Origin: Alphaproteobacteria bacterium
GTDB lineage: Bacteria > Pseudomonadota > Alphaproteobacteria > Micavibrionales > Micavibrionaceae
Length of the DNA stretch: 5,987 bases
NCBI GenBank assembly: GCA_023140905.1
Contig: JAGLKS010000283.1
Coordinates: 1 to 5,987, forward strand
Direction: 5' to 3'
Position numbers and translations under genes: made by a program. This document shows, piece by piece, positions 1 to 5,555 of the stretch (positions are counted from its first letter, which is position 1; each line of letters starts with the position of its first letter). Below the pieces are notes generated by a model. It did no database searches, was not told where the DNA came from, and saw only the letters and a program-made list of their open reading frames with translations.

Positions 1-269
1 ATGAGCCGACAACCGGACTTGATCCCATTATGGCAGATGTTATTAATGACTTGATTGTTGAACAAGTTGATGGTCTTGGTGCAACTGCTCTGTCAATTAC
101 GCATGATATGGCCAGTGTCCGCAAAATAGCTGATTATATTGCAATGATATATGAGGGGCGCATTATCTGGACAGGCACTGTCGAAGAGCTCGATCATTCT
201 GATAATCCTTATGTTGAGCAATTTATACACGGACGGGCTGATGGGCCGATAACACGCAGTGTTGCATAG
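1..269 (+). CDS. mlaF: ABC transporter ATP-binding protein, MlaF-like (3' end only)
   Basis: This is the C-terminal part of the ATPase of the Mla phospholipid transporter, which works with the permease MlaE at the inner membrane to move glycerophospholipids between the inner and outer membranes. The frame is open from the left edge: the first two bases complete an Asp codon, followed by EPTTGLDP, so the end of Walker B, the catalytic Glu (bases 3-5) and the D-loop are visible. The switch histidine lies in SITHDM (codon 102-104). The ending, NPYVEQFIHGRADGPI, resembles MlaF/Ttg2A proteins of alphaproteobacteria. About 88 residues are present against roughly 250-270 in full MlaF, so Walker A and the signature motif lie outside the window. 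The truncation is caused by the window edge, not by mutation. Assignment to MlaF rather than another ABC ATPase rests on the C-terminal tail and on general family resemblance. Confidence 0.85.
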   Translation, partial: EPTTGLDPIMADVINDLIVEQVDGLGATALSITHDMASVRKIADYIAMIYEGRIIWTGTVEELDHSDNPYVEQFIHGRADGPITRSVA

Positions 270-279
270 AGAGATCAAT

Positions 280-357
280 ATGTTCAGAAATACGCTCAGG
301 AAGACAAAAGCGTTTGAGCCCATTAAAAATGGTGTGAATTGGAAAAAGGCGAAATGA
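280..357 (+). CDS. possible 25-codon micro-ORF coupling mlaF to the PBP1A gene
   Basis: An ATG at 280, ten bases after the mlaF stop, opens 25 codons that end in TGA at 355-357. This stop overlaps the preferred PBP1A start in an ATGA arrangement (354-357), the classic geometry for translational coupling. A purine-rich AGAGAGA stretch (268-274) lies at a plausible Shine-Dalgarno distance. The peptide would be strongly basic, with eight Lys/Arg and one Glu among 25 residues and a WKKAK ending. It has no recognisable domain, signal peptide or membrane segment. An open frame this short can easily arise by chance. It could be a leader whose translation delivers ribosomes to the PBP1A start, a real small protein, or nothing. 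No homologue is recognised. Confidence 0.3.
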   Translation: MFRNTLRKTKAFEPIKNGVNWKKAK

Positions 358-2924
358 AATTTTTAGGACGAGTTTTATTATTACTGTTTTCGCTTGGGTT
401 TTTAGGAGCAAGTGCTGCATTTGGCGGATTTATTTATTTAATTAATTACTATGGTAGTGATTTACCTGATTATAGCCAGCTTCGTAACTATGAGCCACCA
501 ATCGTAACGCGTTTATATGCTGGTGACGGACATCTTATGGCTGAGTTTGCTCAGGAAAAGCGTGTTTTTGTACCTGTTGCATTTATTCCTGATTTGGTAA
601 AACATGCATTTATTGCTGCAGAGGATCAGAATTTTTATCATCATAGCGGCGTAGATATGAAAGCGGTGGCTCGTGCTTTGGCTAAAAACTTAATCAATAA
701 AGCACATGGCATCAATCGTCGTCCAGAAGGGGCTTCAACAATAACCCAGCAAGTAGCTAAAAACTTTTTTTTTACCAACGAAATATCTTATGAACGAAAA
801 ATAAAAGAAGCTATTATTGCTTACCGGATTAATAAGACACTGGGCAAAGAGCGTGTCTTGGAAATCTACCTCAATCAGATTTATTTAGGTGGTGGCGCAC
901 ATGGCGTGGCATCAGCATCTCTGTATTATTTTAATAAATCACTGGATGAATTAAACATTGCCGAAGTTGCATATCTGGCAGCTTTGCCAAAAGCACCTAA
1001 TAACTATCATCCTGTGCGCAATCATAAAGAGGCCTTGACGCGCCGTAACTGGGCAATTGGCCGTATGGAAAATGAAGCTTATATCACCAAATCACAGGCA
1101 GAGCTGGCCAGACTTGTTCTTTTGGAAATGAAACAAGATACAAGCGCGCATGTTGATGCTCCCTCTTTTGCTGAAGAGGTGCGTCGCGAATTATCGGAAC
1201 GCTATGGCGAAGACAGTCTTTATAAAGGTGGGCTGGTAGTTAAAACATCGGTTAATCCGAAGCTACAGAAAATTGCAGAAGAGTCTTTACGTAAAGGGCT
1301 TATGGTGTATGACAAACGCCATGGTTGGCGTGGTCCGGTTGCTTCGATAGAAAATATAGGAGATTGGCGTAAGAATCTTTCTCAAATTCAACCACGGACA
1401 GATATGCTAAAAAATTGGGATTTAGCTATAATTCTGAAAGTTGATAAAGAAACTGCAAAAATCGGTTTTGCAGATAAAGATAAACAAGCCGGAATTATTA
1501 AATTAGAAGACACAAAATGGGCGCGTTCATATGAAAATGAAGGCAATGCACTTGGCCCTGTTGTTTCTTCACTCAAACAAGTTTTGAATGTTGGCGATGT
1601 GATTATGGTTGAACCAAAGTCAGAAGAAGAGGTTAATTCTGAGAACAAAGAAATGAAAATCAATGCATCAATATCCTATCTTTTGCGGCAAATTCCTACC
1701 ATTCAGGGTGCATTAATTGCTTTAGATCCGCATACTGGTCGTATATTGGCTATGCAAGGGGGATGGAATTACCGCTATGGTTCTAGTGAATTTAATCGCG
1801 CTACACAAGCTAAACGTCAACCGGGATCAGCTTTTAAGCCATTCGTCTATCTAGCTGCGCTTGATAAAGGCTTTACACCAGCGACACTGATTCTTGATGC
1901 CCCATTTGTTTTGGAAGATGAGATATCTGGGCCATGGAAGCCAACAAATTATTCCAATGAATTTTACGGCCCTACGACGTTGCGTATGGGGGTTGAGAAA
2001 TCCAGAAACCTTATGACAGTACGTTTAGCCGATTTTCTTGGTATGGAATTAATTTCTAAATACTCTGACCATTTTGGCATTACAGACCATATGCAACCAT
2101 TACTGGCAAACTCACTAGGCTCGACGGAAACAACGTTGCTCCGCTTAACATCAGCATATGGAATGATTGTTAACGGAGGAAAAAAGATAACTCCGACTTT
2201 TATCGATAGGGTGCAAGATCGGTATGGCCACACAATTTTTAAGCATGATGATCGTCCCTGTTATGTATGTGGAGGGATGATTAAATGGGAAGATCAAGCT
2301 GTTCCCGATGTCCCGGATAGCAGGGAACAAATCGCTGATCCTAGAACAACGTATCAGATGGTTTCTATTATGGATGGAGTGGTTCAACGTGGAACAGGCC
2401 GACGGCTTAAATCTTTGGGCCGCCCTTTAGCTGGAAAAACCGGAACAACAAATGAATCTCGTGATGCTTGGTTTTTAGGATTTACACCAGATCTTGTCGT
2501 TGGTGTTTTTACAGGGTTTGATAATCCCAAATCTTTAGGAAAGCGTGAAACAGGATCTTCTGTGGCTGTTCCGATATTCAAAGATTTTATGACGCATGCT
2601 ACGGCCGATCAATCGCCAACACCTTTCCGTAAACCTGAGGGGATCAAGAATATTCGTATTAACGCTAAGACGGGCGTACGGGCTAAACCGGGAGATAAGA
2701 ATGTGATATGGGAATCTTTTGTAAGTGGTACAGAGCCGGGAGATGATATGTATATTCTCAATGAAGTCGGGATTTCTCTTCTTCCAAGCTATGGCTATAA
2801 TTCTTATAACAACGCGCAAAGTCAAAGTAACGGAGAGGGGGGGGGCTCTTTTATTATGAGTGATCCTCCATCATCAGGGACGCAACAACCTTCCTCTGTC
2901 TCGACAGGGAGCGGCTTATATTAA
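354..2924 (+). CDS. mrcA: penicillin-binding protein 1A, bifunctional glycosyltransferase/transpeptidase
   Basis: Class A PBP that polymerises lipid II into glycan strands and cross-links the peptides on the periplasmic face of the inner membrane. Numbered from ATG 354 (856 aa): an N-terminal membrane anchor at about 3-31; a GT51 glycosyltransferase with EDQNFYHHSGVD (catalytic Glu 90), GASTITQQ (about 126-133) and EIYLNQIYLGG (second Glu about 170); an OB-like linker about 320-445; and a transpeptidase with PGSAFK (Ser 492, Lys 495), SRN (550-552) and KTGT (695-698). A CxxC pair sits at 636/639. The last 40 or so residues are a Ser/Asn/Gly/Gln-rich tail. All catalytic motifs are intact and the length is normal. 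A TTG at 339 would add five residues, but ATG 354 fits the family N-terminus better and overlaps the preceding stop; the nearby ribosome site (AAGG, 346-349) is close and weak. It sits 84 bp after mlaF and directly abuts the next gene. Confidence 0.95.
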   Translation: MKFLGRVLLLLFSLGFLGASAAFGGFIYLINYYGSDLPDYSQLRNYEPPIVTRLYAGDGHLMAEFAQEKRVFVPVAFIPDLVKHAFIAAEDQNFYHHSGVDMKAVARALAKNLINKAHGINRRPEGASTITQQVAKNFFFTNEISYERKIKEAIIAYRINKTLGKERVLEIYLNQIYLGGGAHGVASASLYYFNKSLDELNIAEVAYLAALPKAPNNYHPVRNHKEALTRRNWAIGRMENEAYITKSQAELARLVLLEMKQDTSAHVDAPSFAEEVRRELSERYGEDSLYKGGLVVKTSVNPKLQKIAEESLRKGLMVYDKRHGWRGPVASIENIGDWRKNLSQIQPRTDMLKNWDLAIILKVDKETAKIGFADKDKQAGIIKLEDTKWARSYENEGNALGPVVSSLKQVLNVGDVIMVEPKSEEEVNSENKEMKINASISYLLRQIPTIQGALIALDPHTGRILAMQGGWNYRYGSSEFNRATQAKRQPGSAFKPFVYLAALDKGFTPATLILDAPFVLEDEISGPWKPTNYSNEFYGPTTLRMGVEKSRNLMTVRLADFLGMELISKYSDHFGITDHMQPLLANSLGSTETTLLRLTSAYGMIVNGGKKITPTFIDRVQDRYGHTIFKHDDRPCYVCGGMIKWEDQAVPDVPDSREQIADPRTTYQMVSIMDGVVQRGTGRRLKSLGRPLAGKTGTTNESRDAWFLGFTPDLVVGVFTGFDNPKSLGKRETGSSVAVPIFKDFMTHATADQSPTPFRKPEGIKNIRINAKTGVRAKPGDKNVIWESFVSGTEPGDDMYILNEVGISLLPSYGYNSYNNAQSQSNGEGGGSFIMSDPPSSGTQQPSSVSTGSGLY
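765..773 (+). repeat. nine-T homopolymer inside the PBP1A glycosyltransferase region
   Basis: Nine consecutive T residues encode three Phe codons (TTT TTT TTT) just after the GASTITQQ motif. The position is normally hydrophobic in the family, so the protein sequence is not odd. The use of identical codons makes an uninterrupted tract that is prone to polymerase slippage. Confidence 0.95.
2837..2845 (+). repeat. nine-G homopolymer in the PBP1A C-terminal tail
   Basis: Nine consecutive G residues lie in a region of otherwise AT-leaning sequence and encode part of GEGGGS in the low-complexity tail. Losing one G would bring in a TGA at 2857-2859. Gaining one would bring in a TGA at 2861-2863. 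Either change ends the protein about 20 residues early, after all catalytic motifs. Whether the tract really varies cannot be told from one sequence. Confidence 0.95.
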
Positions 2925-3170
2925 ATGGACTGGTATGTTTATATTATTCACTGTAAGGACGGGTCATATTATACAGGAATTACAAACGCACTTGCTCGCC
3001 GCATAGAGCAGCATAATACTGGAAAAGGGGCTAAATATACAAAAGGACGTAGGCCAGTTAAACTAGTTTATCATGAGCAGCAACAAGATCGTTCTAGTGC
3101 ATCCATGCGTGAGATTGAAATTAAATCTTTATCAAGAGAGCAAAAAGAAAACCTAATCAAAGATTCGTAG
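2925..3170 (+). CDS. GIY-YIG nuclease-fold protein, UPF0213/YhbQ-like
   Basis: An 81-residue single-domain member of the GIY-YIG superfamily, the size of the stand-alone UPF0213 proteins. The GIY-like strand is YVYIIHC (4-10) and the YIG-like strand is YYTGIT (15-20). RRIEQHN with the conserved Arg (about 26) follows, then KYTKGRRPVKLVY, and finally MREIEIKSLSREQK with the probable metal-binding catalytic Glu at 63. All expected landmarks are present, so the fold and a nuclease-competent active site are likely. The cellular role of stand-alone members is poorly defined; DNA processing or repair is an inference from the superfamily. The start ATG touches the PBP1A TAA stop with no gap, and an AGGGAG (2906-2911) lies rather far upstream, so translation probably depends on re-initiation after PBP1A. 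The last 14 bases overlap the end of the opposite-strand gene. Confidence 0.88.
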   Translation: MDWYVYIIHCKDGSYYTGITNALARRIEQHNTGKGAKYTKGRRPVKLVYHEQQQDRSSASMREIEIKSLSREQKENLIKDS

Positions 3171-3858
3171 GTTCGTTTTGTATATTTTGGATACGTTTAA
3201 GCAGCATAAGGGCTTCGTTTGTATCCTTCGAATCAGAAAAAACAAACTTATTCTTTTCTATATCTATGTAATAGCGCCGAGCATGTGTGTAATAAAACGT
3301 AATAAGATCATCATAAGCCTGAATTAACTTTTCTTCACGCATAAAAAACGTAATGTAATGATCTAATTGTTTAATAGTCATATCATTCCATTGTTTCAGG
3401 AAAATTTGCTGTAATTCACTGTCATTATCTTTCAGGTCGTTACGAATTTTATCCGAGTAATGCCCAAAAAGATTTACGATATCTTCTCCTTGAGCACGTA
3501 AAGTAGGCGCCAAATCTTCCTTAAACAAGGTATAATTTTGTTTAGAAAAAGCCACAGTTTTGTAATGAATAGGAATGGTTATCTTTTTTAATAACAAGCG
3601 CGATTTCTTATAGAGATTAGCTTTGTGAACCAGTTCACTTGTGAAATTATTTAAGTAAGCATCAAATAAAGCCTGTATCTCAGATTTATGTTCTTTCCGC
3701 TCTTTTTGTTTTGTAAGCAAGGTTGTTTCATGTGTAGCAATAGCAGCTTCGTGCTTCGTTCTATCTTTGTGTAACACGTTACCAATAGCAGCCAAAAATA
3801 AACACAGAGCCAACCCTGCCCAAAAGAACGTCTTTTGCTTCTTTCCTGATTTTGCCAT
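3157..3858 (-). CDS. hypothetical membrane-anchored protein, distant paralogue of its upstream neighbour
   Basis: A 233-residue protein that I do not recognise. The N-terminus is basic (MAKSGKKQK), followed by one hydrophobic stretch (about 11-29) with no clear cleavage site. This suggests a single membrane anchor with the rest in the periplasm, or an uncleaved signal. The soluble part is charged, Lys-rich and probably mostly helical: a likely coiled-coil stretch at about 31-65, then helices with spaced aromatics (W157, F172, Y182, F188, YYxD at 196-199, F207). The segment from about 153 to 221 lines up without gaps against the neighbouring 253-residue protein, which argues for common ancestry. 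The start is the ATG at 3858-3856, with only a weak AAAGAAAA upstream. It lies 42 bp after the upstream gene, in the same direction, and its end overlaps the GIY-YIG gene by 14 bp. Composition is like the rest of the window, with no sign of recent transfer. Confidence 0.75.
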   Translation of the reverse strand: MAKSGKKQKTFFWAGLALCLFLAAIGNVLHKDRTKHEAAIATHETTLLTKQKERKEHKSEIQALFDAYLNNFTSELVHKANLYKKSRLLLKKITIPIHYKTVAFSKQNYTLFKEDLAPTLRAQGEDIVNLFGHYSDKIRNDLKDNDSELQQIFLKQWNDMTIKQLDHYITFFMREEKLIQAYDDLITFYYTHARRYYIDIEKNKFVFSDSKDTNEALMLLKRIQNIQNEPTNL

Positions 3859-3870
3859 TTTTCTTTATGC

Positions 3871-3896
3871 TATTATTCTTAAGTGAAACTACTATA
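3871..3896 (-). repeat. 26-bp repeat, copy 1, after the upstream hypothetical gene
   Basis: This stretch matches 5484-5509 on the opposite strand at 23 of 26 positions, including a run of 19 out of 20 around the core TTCACTTAAGAA. Read on the minus strand, it starts four bases after the TGA of the 253-residue hypothetical protein and ends 12 bases before the start codon of the next gene. It contains the 6-bp palindrome CTTAAG but no convincing stem-loop. Confidence 0.65.
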
Positions 3897-3900
3897 AACA

Positions 3901-4662
3901 TCACTCTAGCAATAAAAGGTCTTCTGTTGCTGGAACATGAAGCTTGAGAAGTTTTTTCTGCTCATAGGTGAGTTTGTATAATTTATCGAGTGCTTTTGCA
4001 AAATATTCATAAGCCCCGAATTTAAAGAATTTCACGCTTCGTTCAGACGTATCATAATAATAACCGCCGCCTTGTTTGATAATAAAGGCAACCAGAGCAC
4101 GATAAGTATTTAAAAACTCATGCTGCATTTTAAAGTAATTGTTAGCACGTTGTTCATATTCTGCAATTTTTTCCGACCACAATTTATCGAGAACATCATA
4201 ATCAGCCAGGCGAATGGTTTCTTTTATATGGAGATATTCACGGTTTGCAGCATCAATATTTTTATGTAGTTTTTTATAATTTTCATTCAAGTTAACCATA
4301 GCATTATTCATGGTTTCTGAAAATTCTGCCATGTAGCGGGTCGTCTGGAAATGTTCAGAAGAAATCAAATTATATAGTTTCTTCTGATAATTAACATCAC
4401 TCATAGCGTAGTTCCATAGAGATACGTATAAAGTATTATATAGCACATCAATCTTTTTAGCTTGTTGCACACTGGAAACCTGTGAAGAAAAAATCTGTGG
4501 AATAATGGGTGTTGTTTTGTTTTTTTCTTCTGCAATTTGTTGTCCCGGATAATATCCATGATATTGGGCATGAGCACTTTTCAAACAAGGAAAACTAATC
4601 AGGCTTGCAGTCAATAACAAAGAAAAAACAAGGCCGGAGATATTTATTATATATTTCATCAT
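3901..4662 (-). CDS. hypothetical exported protein with signal peptide
   Basis: A 253-residue protein of unrecognised family. It begins MMKYIINIS with a hydrophobic core (about 6-25) and a probable signal peptidase I site after SAHA (about 32), giving a mature start of QYHGYYPGQQ, so a periplasmic or outer-envelope location is inferred. A Cys at 26 follows FP and does not form a proper lipobox. The mature part has a short Tyr/Gly/Pro-containing linker, then a long, probably helical region (about 60-195) rich in Lys, Glu, Asn and Tyr, then GGGYYYDT (198-205) and a Leu-rich end. Residues 158-226 align ungapped with the downstream gene product: W162, F177, Y187, L190, F193, YY 201-202, D204, F212 and L225 are shared. 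The start codon could be either of two consecutive ATGs, and no clear Shine-Dalgarno is seen. It is the first gene of a two-gene operon and is divergent from rluA. Confidence 0.78.
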   Translation of the reverse strand: MMKYIINISGLVFSLLLTASLISFPCLKSAHAQYHGYYPGQQIAEEKNKTTPIIPQIFSSQVSSVQQAKKIDVLYNTLYVSLWNYAMSDVNYQKKLYNLISSEHFQTTRYMAEFSETMNNAMVNLNENYKKLHKNIDAANREYLHIKETIRLADYDVLDKLWSEKIAEYEQRANNYFKMQHEFLNTYRALVAFIIKQGGGYYYDTSERSVKFFKFGAYEYFAKALDKLYKLTYEQKKLLKLHVPATEDLLLLE

Positions 4663-4736
4663 GATTGTATCATTAAGTTATGTTGTGTCTCGTAGCAGCA
4701 AGTTTATATGGATTACTACTTTAATCTCTCATATTT
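4663..4736. promoter_or_regulatory. divergent intergenic region, probable promoters for rluA and the hypothetical operon
   Basis: This 74-bp gap separates two divergently transcribed genes, so at least one promoter in each direction is expected here. For rluA, TTGTGT (4683-4688) and TATATG (4705-4710), separated by 16 bases, are a weak candidate -35/-10 pair that would give a leader of about 20 bases. No convincing pair is visible for the minus-strand genes, and no palindromic operator stands out. Confidence 0.3.
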
Positions 4737-5483
4737 ATGCTGTATCAACACCATAAAGTAAAGAAATTGAATCAGAATTATATTGTGACTTTTACACGTA
4801 AACCACCAGCTAAATTTATTTATGATCCTCCGCAAGGGCCTTTGGAGGTCCTTTATGAAGATGAGGATATTCTTGTTTTAGACAAACCATGCGGGCTTTT
4901 AAGCGTTCCAGGGCGTCGTCCTGAACATGCAGATAGCCTGCAAAACCGCGCTCAGGAACAATACCCACAAGCGCGCATAGTTCACCGTCTTGATGAACCG
5001 ACTTCCGGCGTTATTATTATGGCAATGAACGCGCAAAGCCATCGAAATATCGGATTACAATTTGAACGTCGTAAAACACAAAAAATCTATATCGCTAAAA
5101 TTTGGGGACATATAGACGAAGATCAAGGCGAGGTTGATTTACCATTGCTTTGTGACTGGCCAAATCGTCCTTTGCAAATGGTAGATTATGAGCAAGGCCG
5201 GGCAGCTCAGACCGGATGGGAAGTTTTAAAGCGTGAATGTATTAACACTCAAGGGCAAGAATATCCAGTTACGCGTATAGCATTATATCCCAAGACTGGA
5301 CGTTCTCATCAATTACGTGTTCACATGATGGAGCAAGATCATCCGATTCTAGGCGATGAATTTTACGCACATGATAAAGCCTATGCTTCTTCATCAAGAT
5401 TATTGCTCCATGCTCATAAGCTGATGATCTATCACCCTAAAAATGGGGAAAAGACGTGGTTTAAATCCCCATGCCCTTTTTGA
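4737..5483 (+). CDS. rluA: RluA-type 23S rRNA/tRNA pseudouridine synthase
   Basis: Converts uridine to pseudouridine in RNA. E. coli RluA modifies U746 of 23S rRNA and U32 of several tRNAs, and close resemblance suggests the same targets here. Visible landmarks: LDKPCGLLSVPG (48-59), the catalytic motif HRLDEPTSG (83-91, nucleophile Asp 86), KIYIAKIWGH with the conserved Tyr 118, VDLPLLCDWPNRP (133-145, nearly the E. coli RluA sequence), GRSHQLRVHM (188-197) and HPILGDEFYA (202-211). There is no N-terminal S4 domain, as expected for RluA rather than RluC/RluD. The 248-residue reading is about 29 longer than E. coli RluA, all of it at the N-terminus before YDPPQGP. ATG 4737 lacks a Shine-Dalgarno, and TTG 4767 or GTG 4785 are alternatives, so the start is uncertain. 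The gene stands alone, divergent from the hypothetical pair and convergent with ispE. Confidence 0.93.
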   Translation: MLYQHHKVKKLNQNYIVTFTRKPPAKFIYDPPQGPLEVLYEDEDILVLDKPCGLLSVPGRRPEHADSLQNRAQEQYPQARIVHRLDEPTSGVIIMAMNAQSHRNIGLQFERRKTQKIYIAKIWGHIDEDQGEVDLPLLCDWPNRPLQMVDYEQGRAAQTGWEVLKRECINTQGQEYPVTRIALYPKTGRSHQLRVHMMEQDHPILGDEFYAHDKAYASSSRLLLHAHKLMIYHPKNGEKTWFKSPCPF

Positions 5484-5509
5484 TAAAGTAGCTTCACTTA
5501 AGAATAGTA
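5484..5509 (+). repeat. 26-bp repeat, copy 2, directly after the rluA stop
   Basis: This stretch begins at the base after the rluA TGA and matches the minus strand of 3871-3896 at 23 of 26 positions. Relative to the gene it follows, it has the same orientation as copy 1. A short CTTC/GAAG pairing (5492-5495 with 5512-5515) and a run of seven T (5528-5534) lie nearby, but the stem is too weak and too far from the T run to call a terminator. Confidence 0.65.
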
Positions 5510-5555
5510 CAGAAGTCTGCCAATGAATTTTTTTGAGTATCAATATCGATCTGGA

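Noticed and set aside
339..353. TTG start for PBP1A adding five residues
   Set aside because: ATG 354 gives the usual family N-terminus, is a better codon, and forms an ATGA overlap with the preceding frame. No ribosome site precedes TTG 339.
93..420. Minus-strand open frames over the mlaF end and the PBP1A start
   Set aside because: They overlap well-supported plus-strand coding sequence, have no recognisable domains, and look like shadows.
1388..2825. Several 65-96 residue minus-strand open frames inside the PBP1A gene
   Set aside because: All lie opposite conserved PBP1A domains and show no family features of their own.
4579..4590. Lipoprotein signal in the 253-residue exported protein (Cys 26)
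   Set aside because: The residues before the Cys are S-F-P, which does not fit a lipobox, while SAHA further on is a good signal peptidase I site.
4663..4682. Possible third copy of the 26-bp element in the divergent gap
   Set aside because: Only a short ACTTAA-like stretch is shared, no better than chance in AT-rich sequence.
3871..5509. Inverted repeats flanking a possible transposon or invertible segment
   Set aside because: The enclosed segment holds an rluA housekeeping gene and an exported hypothetical gene, with no transposase or recombinase and no target-site duplication that I can see. Placement right after two stop codons fits a 3' element better.
5484..5555. Rho-independent terminator between rluA and ispE
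   Set aside because: A T7 run exists at 5528-5534, but no stable GC-rich stem directly precedes it, and the only nearby pairing is four base pairs with a 16-base loop.
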